A stretch of 11,003 bases of DNA from an uncultured Lysobacteraceae bacterium (GCA_937897645.1 CALCNV010000073.1:1-11003); one strand, 5' to 3'. Positions 1-8,077 are shown, counted from the stretch's first letter. The notes: generated from the sequence alone by a model not told the origin. Translations and numbers: made by a program.

Positions 1-3
1 TCA

Positions 4-810
4 ATGAACGACCTGCTCGCCGCCCTCCTGCTGGGCATCATCGAAGGCATCACCGAATTCCTGCCGATTTCCAGTACCGGGCACCTGCTGATCGCCCAGC
101 ATTGGCTGGGCGCGCGCTCGGACCTGTTCAACATCGGCATCCAGGCCGGCGCGATCCTGGCGGTGGTGCTGATCTACCGGCAGCGGCTGTGGGAACTGCT
201 GGTCGGTTTCCGCGAGCCGCGCAACCGCGACTACGCATTGAAGCTGGGCGTGGCGTTCGCCGTGACCGCCGTGTTGGGCCTGGTGGTGAAGAAGCTGGGC
301 TGGGAGCTGGACGACGCGGTCGCGCCGATTGCATGGGCGCTGATCATCGGCGGTTTCTGGATGATCGCGGCGGAACACTTCGCCGCCAAGCGCGCGCAGG
401 TGCTGGGCGAGCGCAGCACCATCACCTGGACGGTGGCGATCCTGGTGGGCATTGCGCAGGTGGTGGCGGGCGTCTTCCCGGGCACGTCGCGTTCGGGCGC
501 GACCATCTTCGTGGCCCTGCTGGCAGGAACGACCAACCGCGCGGCGGCCACGGAGTTCGCCTTCCTCGTCGGCATTCCCACCATGTTCGCGGCGACCGCC
601 TACGAGTTGCTGGACGTGGTGCAGGCCGGAACCGCCGCCGATGAGGATTGGGCCGCGTTCACGGTGGCCTTCGTGGCCAGCGCGGTCACCGCTTTCATCG
701 CGGTGAAATGGTTGCTGGGCTATATCCAGACCCACCGTTTCACCGCGTTTGCGATCTATCGCATCGTGCTGGGCGCGCTGCTGTTGCTGTTGGTTCCGGC
801 CGCGGCCTGA
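4..810 (+). CDS. uppP: Undecaprenyl-diphosphatase UppP (BacA family)
   Basis: This integral membrane phosphatase of the BacA family dephosphorylates undecaprenyl diphosphate, regenerating the lipid carrier for peptidoglycan and other envelope polymers; overexpression is linked to bacitracin resistance. The 268-aa product has the family's usual length (about 265-275) and is strongly hydrophobic throughout. Two diagnostic blocks are visible. The first is the N-terminal E-G-x-T-E-F-L-P-I-S-S-T-G-H segment (Glu14, Glu18, Ser24, His27). The second is P-G-T-S-R-S-G-A-T at 159-167, whose Arg163 matches the catalytic arginine of the E. coli enzyme. Together these form the active site. The ATG at 4 gives the expected family N-terminus, but only three bases precede it, so its ribosome site and promoter are outside the window. 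The next gene starts 106 bases downstream and looks independent. Identification is secure. Confidence 0.97.
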   Translation: MNDLLAALLLGIIEGITEFLPISSTGHLLIAQHWLGARSDLFNIGIQAGAILAVVLIYRQRLWELLVGFREPRNRDYALKLGVAFAVTAVLGLVVKKLGWELDDAVAPIAWALIIGGFWMIAAEHFAAKRAQVLGERSTITWTVAILVGIAQVVAGVFPGTSRSGATIFVALLAGTTNRAAATEFAFLVGIPTMFAATAYELLDVVQAGTAADEDWAAFTVAFVASAVTAFIAVKWLLGYIQTHRFTAFAIYRIVLGALLLLLVPAAA

Positions 811-916
811 GGTGGCGCGACGGGGCTGGATCGGGACTGTAGTTCCACCCCTCACATTGCCGGCAACCCGTATAAGCTACTCGTCCGTTTGCCCTTGCCC
901 CTGACTGGAGACCGAC

Positions 917-1735
917 ATGAAACGCTATCTGTTGCTGATGCTTCCCCTCGCGCTGGCGGCTTGTACGAAACCCGCGCAGGACGCCACCCCCGCCGCAACC
1001 GCCGAACCTGCTGCCACGGCCACCGTCGAGACCCCCGCCGTGGATGCCGGCGCCAGCCTGACCGGCTACCACTGGCAATTGACGGACGCGAAGGGCGCGG
1101 ATGGCAAGCGCATCGACGGTTTGTTCGTGCGTGCGGACAGCCCGCTGCAACTGGACTTCGCCGATGGCCGCGTGTCGGTCAGCAACACCTGCAATCGCAT
1201 GAGCGGTGGTTACACCGTGGAAGCGGACAAACTGACCTTCACCCCGATGGCCTCGACCATGATGGCCTGCCCCGATCCTGCGCTGATGGCGCTGGACCAG
1301 GACGTGGGCAAGCGCCTTGAAGGTGCCTCCACGTTCGCCGTGCAGCCCGGCGCCGCCCCGGTGCTGACGCTGACCAGCGCGACCGGCGACGTACTGACCT
1401 TCACCGGCGAGCCGACCGCGGAAACCCGTTTCGGCAGCGCGGGCGAGCGCGTGTTCCTTGAAATCGCGCCGCAGCCAGCACCCTGCAACCACCCGCTGAT
1501 CAAGGACATGAAGTGCCTGCAGGTGCGTGAAATCAAGTTCGACGACAACGGCCTCCGCACCGGCACGCCGGGCGAGTTCCAGCCGCTGTACCAGGACATC
1601 GAGGGCTTCGCCCACGAAGCCGGCACCCGCAACGTGGTGCGCGTGAACCGTTTCACCATCGCCAGCCCGCCCGCCGATGGTTCCTCCGTCGCCTACGTGC
1701 TGGACATGGTGGTGGAATCGGAAACGGTGAAGTAA
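917..1735 (+). CDS. Envelope lipoprotein with META (HslJ-like) and DUF4377 domains
   Basis: The product is 272 aa. A short signal peptide ends in a lipobox L-A-A-C with Cys16 as the lipidated residue, so the mature protein should be anchored in the envelope. An Ala/Pro/Thr-rich linker (about 17-46) leads to a META domain (about 48-152) with the typical W-Q-L start, Cys92 in T-C-N-R, and Cys118 in M-M-A-C-P. The C-terminal part (about 178-270) resembles DUF4377: Cys190 and Cys200 flank the approach to C-L-Q-V-R-E, followed by an I-E-G-F block and a hydrophobic strand near the end. META proteins such as HslJ are linked to stress or novobiocin resistance; a biochemical function is not established. 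The start is supported by GGAG at 907-910, six bases before the ATG. A TATAAG at 871-876 could be a -10 element, but I see no good -35. Domain calls are from pattern recognition. Confidence 0.88.
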   Translation: MKRYLLLMLPLALAACTKPAQDATPAATAEPAATATVETPAVDAGASLTGYHWQLTDAKGADGKRIDGLFVRADSPLQLDFADGRVSVSNTCNRMSGGYTVEADKLTFTPMASTMMACPDPALMALDQDVGKRLEGASTFAVQPGAAPVLTLTSATGDVLTFTGEPTAETRFGSAGERVFLEIAPQPAPCNHPLIKDMKCLQVREIKFDDNGLRTGTPGEFQPLYQDIEGFAHEAGTRNVVRVNRFTIASPPADGSSVAYVLDMVVESETVK

Positions 1736-1752
1736 GCAGCGATTGTCTTGCG

Positions 1753-1778
1753 GCGGGAGCGACGCGTGTCGCTCCCGC
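1753..1778. repeat. Short perfect hairpin after the META lipoprotein gene
   Basis: An 11-bp perfect inverted repeat (GCGGGAGCGAC, loop GCGT, GTCGCTCCCGC) lies 17 bases after the lipoprotein stop codon. It may act as a transcription terminator stem, but no T-run follows. It also resembles the GGAGCGAC-type intergenic palindromes seen near 8078 and 8422, so it is best called a REP-like element. Confidence 0.7.
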
Positions 1779-1796
1779 ATTGAAATGCAATGCCGG

Positions 1797-1875
1797 GTAG
1801 GAGCGCCCCATGGGCGCGAGCTTTTTCGACGACCCACGAACCCGCGAAGAGCTCGCGCCCATGGGGCGCTCCTAC
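1797..1875. repeat. Long inverted repeat, GTAGGAGCGCCCC family, copy 1
   Basis: The arms are 26 bp and perfectly complementary (1797-1822 and 1850-1875), separated by a 27-base spacer. The outer ends read GTAGGAGCG and CGCTCCTAC. A closely related copy lies at 3303-3383, on the other side of the amidohydrolase gene. The element is open in the reading frame of the downstream gene and contains an in-frame ATG at 1810, which can mislead start calling. No transposase is present, so it fits a non-autonomous REP/MITE-like intergenic element. Confidence 0.9.
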
Positions 1876-1908
1876 CACGTTGATTCCGATTTTCTAGCGA
1901 GGATCACC

Positions 1909-3294
1909 ATGAACGTTCGCAACGCTCGATCCGCTCTTTTGCTGCCACTGACGCTCGCCGTGTCGCTGGCCATCGCCACGCATGCGAACGCGCAGGAGAA
2001 AACCGAACCCGCGCCCGCCGCGATTCCGGCCGCGTTGATCGCCAAGGTCAACAGCAGCGTCGACGCCGACACCGCGCGGCTCACCGCGATCTTCAAGGAC
2101 CTGCACCAGCATCCCGAGATCGCCTTCACCGAAACGCGCACCGCCGCCATCGTCGCCAAGGACCTGAAGTCGCTTGGCTATACCGTCACCGAAGGCATCG
2201 GCAAGACCGGCGTGGTCGGCGTACTCAAGAATGGTCCAGGCCCCACCGTCTGGTTCCGTGCCGACATGGATTCCAACTCCGTGCGCGAAGCCACCGGCCT
2301 GGCGTGGGCCGCGACCCAGCCACAACGGCTGGCGGACGGCACCGAGATCGACGTCATGCACGCCTGCGGCCATGACGCACACGTGACCTGGCTGCTGGGC
2401 CTGGCCAAGGCCATGGTGGACATGAAGGCCGACTGGTCCGGCACCCTGGTGGTGTACGCGCAACCGGCCGAGGAAGTGGGCCTGGGCGCCCAGGCCATGG
2501 TGGAAGACAAACTGTGGGAGCGCGGTTTCCCGAAACCCGACTACGCCTTCGGCCTGCATACCGCGCCGTTGCCCGTGGGCGTTGTGTCCAGTTCGCCGGG
2601 CGTGCGCATGGCCGGCACCGACCAGTTGGACATCACCTTCACCGGCATTGGCGGGCATGGTTCCACCCCGCAGATGACCATCGACCCCGTGGTCATGGCC
2701 GCGCAGGCGGTGTTGTCCTACCAGACCATCATCAGCCGCAATGTCGACCCGCAGGAACCGGCGGTGCTGTCGGTGGGCTCGATCGTGGTCGGGCGCGACA
2801 ACAACGTGATCCCGGACAACGCCGTGCTGAAACTCAACCTGCGCTGGTTCACCCCGCAGGTGCGCGAGAAAATGTTGACCCGCATCGACGAGGTCAACAA
2901 GGGCGTGGCCGTGGCCGCCGGCGTGGCGCCGGATCGCATGCCGACGCGCCTGATGAAAGGCAACGCGGGCCCGCTGGACAACGACAAGGCGCTGGTCGCG
3001 CGCATCAATCCGTCGTTGATGGCGCTGATGGGCGAAGGCAAGGTGCTGGACCAGTTCCCGTCGGTGATGGGTTCGGAAGATTTCCAGGAAGCCTTCCGTT
3101 CGCTGGAAACGCCGTACGCATTCCTGCTGGTCGGCGTGGCACCGCCCGAGATGTTCGCGAAGGCAAAAGCGGCCGGACGCCAATTTCCGTTTTCCAACCA
3201 CAACCCGGATTTCTTCGTCGACCTGGCCGCGATACCGATCGGCGCGAAGGTGAATACGGTCAACGCGCTGAGCATCCTCGCCAAGCAACCCTGA
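1909..3294 (+). CDS. Exported M20-family metallo-amidohydrolase
   Basis: The 461-aa product has a signal peptide (hydrophobic 9-24, likely cleavage after A-N-A at 28) and so probably acts in the periplasm. Family M20 (subgroup M20D, as in hippurate and IAA-amino-acid hydrolases) cleaves amide bonds of N-acylated amino acids or dipeptides with a two-metal centre. Visible motifs are R-A-D-M-D (117-121), H-A-C-G-H-D-A-H (151-158, Cys153/His155 as metal ligands), Q-P-A-E-E (185-189, catalytic and ligand glutamates), G-L-H (His217), G-G-H-G-S-T-P (His250, dimerisation-domain residue), G-S-E-D-F (388-392) and N-H-N-P-D-F (His431, last ligand). All active-site residues expected for the family are present. 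The start at 1909 is chosen because GAGGA (1899-1903) lies five bases upstream and it yields the signal peptide. The upstream in-frame ATG at 1810 would translate the repeat. The substrate cannot be told from sequence. Confidence 0.93.
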   Translation: MNVRNARSALLLPLTLAVSLAIATHANAQEKTEPAPAAIPAALIAKVNSSVDADTARLTAIFKDLHQHPEIAFTETRTAAIVAKDLKSLGYTVTEGIGKTGVVGVLKNGPGPTVWFRADMDSNSVREATGLAWAATQPQRLADGTEIDVMHACGHDAHVTWLLGLAKAMVDMKADWSGTLVVYAQPAEEVGLGAQAMVEDKLWERGFPKPDYAFGLHTAPLPVGVVSSSPGVRMAGTDQLDITFTGIGGHGSTPQMTIDPVVMAAQAVLSYQTIISRNVDPQEPAVLSVGSIVVGRDNNVIPDNAVLKLNLRWFTPQVREKMLTRIDEVNKGVAVAAGVAPDRMPTRLMKGNAGPLDNDKALVARINPSLMALMGEGKVLDQFPSVMGSEDFQEAFRSLETPYAFLLVGVAPPEMFAKAKAAGRQFPFSNHNPDFFVDLAAIPIGAKVNTVNALSILAKQP

Positions 3295-3302
3295 CGCAAA
3301 AG

Positions 3303-3383
3303 GTAGGAGCGCCCCATGGGCGCGAGCTTTTCAGACGACCTGTGAGCCCCCGCGAAGGGCTCGCGCCCAGGGGGCGCTCTTAC
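3303..3383. repeat. Long inverted repeat, GTAGGAGCGCCCC family, copy 2
   Basis: This is the second copy of the element at 1797-1875. Its left arm (3303-3327) matches copy 1, and its right arm (3358-3383) pairs with it with two mismatches. It fills the gap between the convergent amidohydrolase and PEBP genes and could terminate transcription from both sides. Its last four bases overlap the end of the PEBP gene, whose TAA stop (3380-3382 on the minus strand) lies inside the element. Confidence 0.88.
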
Positions 3384-3997
3384 CCGGAGGCGTTGTTCCG
3401 ATGCAGCGAATACGTCCCGTGCACGCTGGCCTCGGCCAGCACGTGCCCGTGCAGCGCATGGAACACATCGGCGGCGGTGAAGCGTTGCGGCAGATCCAGC
3501 GTTTCGACATCCAGCGCGAACAGGCGGAAGAAATAGCGGTGCGTGCGCAGGTCGTTGAACGGCGGATACGGGCCGTCGTAACCGGAATAGTCACCGCCCA
3601 TGTCGGCATTGCCCGCGAACCAGCCGGTGTAGTCGTTCAAACCCTGGCGCGCGCCCTGCGGCCCTGCCGGATCCGGCTTGCCCTTGGCGGTGATGCCGTC
3701 ACTGCAGCTGCCGGCCGCGATCCCGCGCACGCTGGCGTCGATATCCACCATGGTCCAGTGCACGAAATCACCGCGCACCTGCTCCACTGGTATGTCCATG
3801 TCGTCACGGCCTACCGTTTCCGCCACCGTCGGTGCATCCGGATCGATGCACAACAACGCGAACGAACGCGTGCCCTCGGGTACATCGCCCCAGGCCAGGT
3901 GCGGATTGCGGTTGCCGCCGAATCCATCCGGTTGGCCCATGGCGAATTCGGATGGGATCGGCTTGCCGTTTTCAAAACTGTCGCTGCGGATGCGCAT
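3380..3997 (-). CDS. YbhB/YbcL-type PEBP (Raf kinase inhibitor-like) protein
   Basis: The 205-aa product has no signal peptide, so it should be cytoplasmic. It shows the phosphatidylethanolamine-binding-protein fold signatures: D-P-D-A-P at 52-56, H-W at 80-81, and G-P-Y-P-P-F-N-D at 142-149 followed by H-R-Y-F-F-R-L-F-A-L-D (153-163). These line the conserved anion-binding pocket. Bacterial members bind small ligands, but a physiological role is generally unknown. AGGAG at 4004-4008 (minus strand) lies six bases before the ATG. It starts 25 bases after the TPR gene ends, so the two are probably co-transcribed. The stop codon lies within the flanking inverted repeat, so the extreme C-terminus may have been set by insertion of that element. 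Confidence 0.92.
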   Translation of the reverse strand: MRIRSDSFENGKPIPSEFAMGQPDGFGGNRNPHLAWGDVPEGTRSFALLCIDPDAPTVAETVGRDDMDIPVEQVRGDFVHWTMVDIDASVRGIAAGSCSDGITAKGKPDPAGPQGARQGLNDYTGWFAGNADMGGDYSGYDGPYPPFNDLRTHRYFFRLFALDVETLDLPQRFTAADVFHALHGHVLAEASVHGTYSLHRNNASG

Positions 3998-4022
3998 GGC
4001 GGGCTCCTGTGCGGGGTCAGTG

Positions 4023-6092
4023 TCAGTGTTCCGGGTAGCCCAATCGCTTCGCTACCGGGGTGAGCATGGCGAACGGAACCGCCAGCGCCTCCGCATAATC
4101 ACGCCAGTGTCCGGCCGGGAAATGCGCCTGGCCGAACGAGGCGGGGGCCGGGACGTTGGTTTCCAACGCCGTGTTGATCGCGGCGGCCACGGCGCCCGGA
4201 TCATTGATGCTGTCATCCAGTCGCAGCAGGCGGTGCGGGAACAGGTCCTGCTCATGCAGGGTCGCGACCTGGTTCAGCACCACCGCCAGCCAGCCAGCAG
4301 CGGACTGCGGCGAGGTCAACGCAAACGGCGCGGGTGCACCGAACGCCAGCCAGTCCAGCAGCATGTCGCGCGGATCACGCACGGCGATCAGCAGGGTGGC
4401 TTCGGGCATGTGCGGACGCAGGGCCAGCAGCAGGGCGTTGTCCCACCACACCAGCCAATCGATGATGTGGCCTTCCAGGTAACCGCGCGCCGGGCGCTGC
4501 CCACCCCATTCCGACACCAGCGCCGCGGGATCCAGCGCGCCCGCGGTGAGTGCCGCCACGGTGTCGTAGTTCTGCAGGCGATCCGCCGGCGGATTGGGGC
4601 CGAAACGATCCGCCGACAGCATGTCGCCGCCGGCATTGAACACCGCCGCGAGCCTTTCCACGCCCGAGCCCGGCAAACCCCACAGCAGCAGCACCATCGG
4701 ATCAGTCGGCAGGAAGCTGGCAAGTGCAGGCCATTGCTCGCGTGGGGCGCTGGTCGGTGGCAGCGGCAGGCGTTGCGGCGCCTGTTCAGCGGCGAGCGCA
4801 GTCCAGGTGGCGGCCGCTTCCTCGAAACGGCCCGCCCCATCCTGCAACAAGCCCATCCAGCTGCGCAGCGGCCACTGTGCCTGCGGATCGGCCGCCTTGG
4901 CGATGAGTCCGCGCACGCGGTCCAGCCCGGCCTGCGGATCGCGCGACAGTGCGCTGTCCACCAGCAGCATCTCGGCGCTGCTGCGGCCGGGCTCCAGTTT
5001 GACGATGCGGTGCGCCAGCGATTCGGCGGCCAGATTGTCGCCCTGTGCCGCGAACAGCGACATGCGCGCTTCCAGTGCGGGGATGTGTTCCGGCATGGCG
5101 ACCAGCCAGCGGTCCACCACGGCCTGCGTCTGGCCGTCGCCCTGCGATTCCACCATCAGGCGCGCAAGCCACAGGTCGTGTGAGCCGGGCGTGGTGGCCA
5201 GCGCGGCTTCCAGCGTGGCGCGCGCATCGTCGCGCGCGTCCAACTGGCGCCAGGCATCGGTGAGGCTGGCGAGCACGCGGCGATCGTGCGGACGTTTGGC
5301 CAGGACTTTCTTGAAATGCACCAGCGCCTGTTCCGGGCGGTTGGCCTGCATTTCCAGGCCGCCGGCGATCATCCGCAACGCGGAAGTATCGCTGCCCGGA
5401 CTGTCCAGCAGGGGCGCCAGTTCCGCCGCTGCCTGGCCGGGGTTGCCCTGCTTGCCAAGCAGGCTGGACACCAGCCCGCGCAAGCCGGCGGCGTCCGGGG
5501 TTTTTTCAAGCACGCCGCGGAATGCCTGTTCCGCGAAGGCCAGGTGGCCCTGTTCAAGATAGGCGAAGCCCAGTGCGTAGCGAACCTGCAGGTTCTCCGG
5601 GTCAGCCTCGCCGGCCTGCGACAGGATGGACAAGGCCTTGGCGGGATCGCCGCGTCGCAGGGCGAGCATGCCGTCGACGGCGGCTACTTCGGCATGGTCA
5701 GGCGCGATACGCGCCGCCAGCCTGTTGTGCTGTTCGGCCGCGCCCAGGTCGCCGCGACCCAGGGCCAGCTGCGCCTGCAGCACGTACGCTTCGAACTGGT
5801 TGGGATCAAGCCCGCTGGCCTGCGCCAGTGCCTGCTGCGCCTCGTCCAGGCGGCGTCCGCCCATCAACAGGCCGGCGCGCTCCAGGTGCAGTGCTGCTTC
5901 TTCGGGCGCGAGGGCGATGGCGTGGTCGATGCTGGCCAGCGCGCCTTCGCCGTCGCCATTGATGCGCAGGGCGGACGCCAGCAAGCGGTGCGCCTGCGGG
6001 TTTTCGGGCTGTTCGGCGAGCAGTTCGCGCGCCGCGAGCAGGGCGTCGCCGGCCGCATTGCGGCGCAGGGCATCAAGGATCTTGTCGTACAT
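4023..6092 (-). CDS. TPR protein with a degenerate sulfotransferase-like C-terminal domain
   Basis: The product is 689 aa. Residues 1 to about 400 are a long array of helical tetratricopeptide-type repeats (recurring A-x-x-L-x-P spacing and alanine/leucine-rich pairs), a protein-interaction scaffold. The C-terminal part (about 460-689) looks like a sulfotransferase-family domain. V-L-L-L-W-G-L-P-G-S-G (467-477) sits where the 5'-phosphosulfate loop of PAPS-dependent enzymes lies, and R-D-P-R-D (572-576) where the 3'-phosphate-binding motif lies. The first loop keeps P and S-G but lacks the usual arginine or lysine and the threonines, so catalytic activity is doubtful. TPR-sulfotransferase fusions are known in proteobacteria. 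No signal peptide or membrane segment is seen. The ribosome site before the ATG is weak. A likely promoter is at 6124-6152. It appears to head a unit with the PEBP gene. TPR call firm; sulfotransferase call moderate. Confidence 0.85.
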   Translation of the reverse strand: MYDKILDALRRNAAGDALLAARELLAEQPENPQAHRLLASALRINGDGEGALASIDHAIALAPEEAALHLERAGLLMGGRRLDEAQQALAQASGLDPNQFEAYVLQAQLALGRGDLGAAEQHNRLAARIAPDHAEVAAVDGMLALRRGDPAKALSILSQAGEADPENLQVRYALGFAYLEQGHLAFAEQAFRGVLEKTPDAAGLRGLVSSLLGKQGNPGQAAAELAPLLDSPGSDTSALRMIAGGLEMQANRPEQALVHFKKVLAKRPHDRRVLASLTDAWRQLDARDDARATLEAALATTPGSHDLWLARLMVESQGDGQTQAVVDRWLVAMPEHIPALEARMSLFAAQGDNLAAESLAHRIVKLEPGRSSAEMLLVDSALSRDPQAGLDRVRGLIAKAADPQAQWPLRSWMGLLQDGAGRFEEAAATWTALAAEQAPQRLPLPPTSAPREQWPALASFLPTDPMVLLLWGLPGSGVERLAAVFNAGGDMLSADRFGPNPPADRLQNYDTVAALTAGALDPAALVSEWGGQRPARGYLEGHIIDWLVWWDNALLLALRPHMPEATLLIAVRDPRDMLLDWLAFGAPAPFALTSPQSAAGWLAVVLNQVATLHEQDLFPHRLLRLDDSINDPGAVAAAINTALETNVPAPASFGQAHFPAGHWRDYAEALAVPFAMLTPVAKRLGYPEH

Positions 6093-6123
6093 GGGCGTCC
6101 AAAGGGGGTCGGATCAAACGCCT

Positions 6124-6152
6124 ATTGTATCCCCCGGCCCCGTCTCGCTCAG
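6124..6152 (-). promoter_or_regulatory. Possible sigma-70 promoter for the TPR gene
   Basis: On the minus strand TACAAT (6124-6129) matches the -10 consensus at five of six positions. A weak -35, CTGAGC (6147-6152), lies 17 bases upstream and overlaps the stop codon of the preceding hydrolase gene. Transcription would start roughly 25 bases before the TPR start codon. Confidence 0.4.
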
Positions 6153-7138
6153 GCCACGGCGTCCAGCGCCCGCCCGGTGACCCAGCGCTCGGCGAAACCG
6201 TCGCAGGCCGCGTTCTCGATGAAGCCGCAATGCCCGCCCCACGGCGCGATTTCAAGGTGCGCGTGCGCCGGCAGTTGCCAGTCCTTGAAGGTGCCGAAGG
6301 GAATCACCGGGTCATCTTCGGCCATCAGGATATCGGCCGGCACCTGCAGCCCGGCCAGGCGGTCGCCGGCGATGGAGTAGCCGTTGAAATAGTCCTCCAG
6401 GCTGCCGAACGTGGTGTGCCGTTCCACCAGCCAGTCGGTCAGTTCGCGCAGGCCCTTGGACAGCACGTCTCGGTCGTAATCATGGAGCGCGGGGAACAAC
6501 TCGCGCTTGCGCTCCAGCGAGGTGCGCCACTTGCGCTGGAAATACCAGTGGTACAGCGGCTGCCCGCGCTCCATTTCGGTCATGGTCGCGGCCGGGTCCA
6601 GCACCGGGCACACCGCCACCGCGCGCGCCAGGGGCAGGCCGGCGGCCGGGGCGCGCAATGCGAGACGCAGGGCGAAGTTGCCACCCAGCGAATACCCCGC
6701 CACCACCATGCGCCGCGCCGGGAAACGTCGCGCCACGTCGCCGGCGGCGTGCACCACTTCGTCCAGCAGGTTGGAGTGGAACAGGCCTTCGTTGAGGTGG
6801 TGGGTGTCGCCGTGGTCGCGGAAATTCAGCCGCACCACGTCGAAACCGGCTTCCAGCAGGCGCGCCGCGGTCATGCGCATGTAGCTGGAATCCACGCTGC
6901 CTTCCCATCCGTGCAGCAGCAGGGCCAGTCCACGGGTTTCGTTGCCGGGGATGGTGCTGTGCCAGCCCTGCAGGCGCACGCCGTTGCCGCCGTCGAAGAT
7001 GTGTTCGGTGGTCACCGCGCCGCTGGCATTCAATGCGCGCAGGCCGCGACGCCGGCGCAGGGTGCTGGAACTCAGCACCGATTGCAGGTGCGGGTTGCGC
7101 AGCCACTTAGGCGGTTGGTAGTCGGCGGCGGTCAGCAT
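6149..7138 (-). CDS. YheT-type alpha/beta hydrolase
   Basis: The product is 329 aa, the normal length for the YheT/ABHD1-3-like family of serine hydrolases, which are esterase/lipase-like with no agreed bacterial substrate. The N-terminal P-P-K-W-L-R-N-P-H-L-Q-S block is characteristic of the family. H-G-W-E-G-S (76-81) is the oxyanion segment, and N-F-R-D-H-G follows near 105-110. The nucleophile is Ser150 in G-Y-S-L-G-G; the acid is Asp275 or Asp276 in A-E-D-D-P; the base is His303 in G-G-H-C-G-F-I. The triad is therefore complete. There is no signal peptide, so it is probably cytoplasmic. The ATG at 7138 gives the family N-terminus, although no strong ribosome site is visible. It lies 46 bases downstream of the acyltransferase gene and 56 bases upstream of the TPR gene, consistent with co-transcription with the acyltransferase. 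A joint role in lipid metabolism is only inferred. Confidence 0.93.
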   Translation of the reverse strand: MLTAADYQPPKWLRNPHLQSVLSSSTLRRRRGLRALNASGAVTTEHIFDGGNGVRLQGWHSTIPGNETRGLALLLHGWEGSVDSSYMRMTAARLLEAGFDVVRLNFRDHGDTHHLNEGLFHSNLLDEVVHAAGDVARRFPARRMVVAGYSLGGNFALRLALRAPAAGLPLARAVAVCPVLDPAATMTEMERGQPLYHWYFQRKWRTSLERKRELFPALHDYDRDVLSKGLRELTDWLVERHTTFGSLEDYFNGYSIAGDRLAGLQVPADILMAEDDPVIPFGTFKDWQLPAHAHLEIAPWGGHCGFIENAACDGFAERWVTGRALDAVA

Positions 7139-7184
7139 GGCACGCGGGATGCTCGCGGGGAGGAGCGCATGCTGTCAATGTGCT

Positions 7185-7985
7185 TCAGGCGTCTGCGCCC
7201 ATCGCAGAGACAATGCGTTCACGTGCACGTTCGGCGATCTGGCGGCGGCCTTCGGCATCGTTCAGCACGATGGGCTCGAGGAAACAGATGTCCGCACTGC
7301 GTGGAGGTTCACCCAGCAGGCGCACGAAATTGGCGAAGAAACTTTCGCCCGGGCCGAACGCGACCACCGTCTGCGCGCTGCCGCGTGGCCCATAGCGCAG
7401 CGCCACCGGCTGGATCGGCACGCCGGCTTCGACCGCCGGCTGGAAGATGCGCGCATGGAACGGGCCGACCTCGTGACCGTCGCGCGTGCGGCCCTCGGGA
7501 AACACGCCGACGGGGCGACCCGACTGCAGGCGTTCCAGCATGGCGTGCATCACGCCGCCCATGGATTCCTGGCTGCCGCGCTGGTGGAAGATGGTTTCAC
7601 CGCGCGCCGCCAGCCAGCCCACCAGTGGCCAGCTGCGGATTTCGCGCTTGGCCACGAAGCCCATCATGCGCTGGCTGTGCAGCATTTCTATATCCACCCA
7701 GCTGACGTGGTTGGCCACGAACATCACCGGATCGGCCAGCGGCGTGCCGAAGCGGCGCAGGCGGAAGCCGAAGATACGCATCAGGCCTCCAGACCACAGA
7801 CGGATGCCCACGTGCTCCAGCCGCTCCTTGCCAATGGGTATGCCACCCCACAGCGGCACCAGGCCCAGCAGGACCAGCGGCAGCAGGACGATGATGTGCA
7901 CCAGCAGCAACGGGACGCGGTAGAGGTAACGCCAAGCGCGCCCCAGTCCGCCGCCGGTGGTGGCGTGAGGCGAGGGGGAAGTCAT
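7185..7985 (-). CDS. PlsC-family 1-acylglycerol-3-phosphate acyltransferase
   Basis: The 266-aa product has one strong hydrophobic segment near the N-terminus (about 22-46), anchoring it to the inner membrane. The PlsC acyltransferase motifs appear in order: N-H-V-S-W-V-D with the catalytic His93 and Asp98 (H-x4-D), a G-E-T-I-F-H-Q-R block (motif II), F-P-E-G-R-T-R at 162-168 (motif III, glycerol phosphate binding; here G-R-T rather than the commoner G-T-R), and V-P-I-Q-P-V-A-L (motif IV). Members transfer an acyl group to lysophosphatidic acid to make phosphatidic acid. Closely related proteins acylate other lysolipids, so substrate is not certain. The start at 7985 gives the expected short cytoplasmic tail before the membrane segment; the ribosome site is weak. 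Its 5' side faces the 700-base repeat field. Confidence 0.92.
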   Translation of the reverse strand: MTSPSPHATTGGGLGRAWRYLYRVPLLLVHIIVLLPLVLLGLVPLWGGIPIGKERLEHVGIRLWSGGLMRIFGFRLRRFGTPLADPVMFVANHVSWVDIEMLHSQRMMGFVAKREIRSWPLVGWLAARGETIFHQRGSQESMGGVMHAMLERLQSGRPVGVFPEGRTRDGHEVGPFHARIFQPAVEAGVPIQPVALRYGPRGSAQTVVAFGPGESFFANFVRLLGEPPRSADICFLEPIVLNDAEGRRQIAERARERIVSAMGADA

Positions 7986-8077
7986 CCCCGCACCATACCG
8001 GATGGGTCTGGAGTTCGGCTACTAACCTGACGGGCAGGCCTTGCAAGCACCGCATACGCCGCGACCACCCACGTTCC

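Noticed and set aside
1..855. Long open frame on the minus strand across uppP
   Set aside because: It lies antisense to a clear UppP gene and has a low-complexity Gln/Arg/His composition with no recognisable domain.
1894..3288. A 464-codon open frame antisense to the amidohydrolase
   Set aside because: It is rich in His, Arg and Gly with no domain motif, typical of antisense frames of high-GC genes. The sense strand has complete M20 motifs.
3678..5183. Plus-strand 501-codon open frame over the PEBP and TPR genes
   Set aside because: It spans two well-supported minus-strand genes and shows no coherent protein features.
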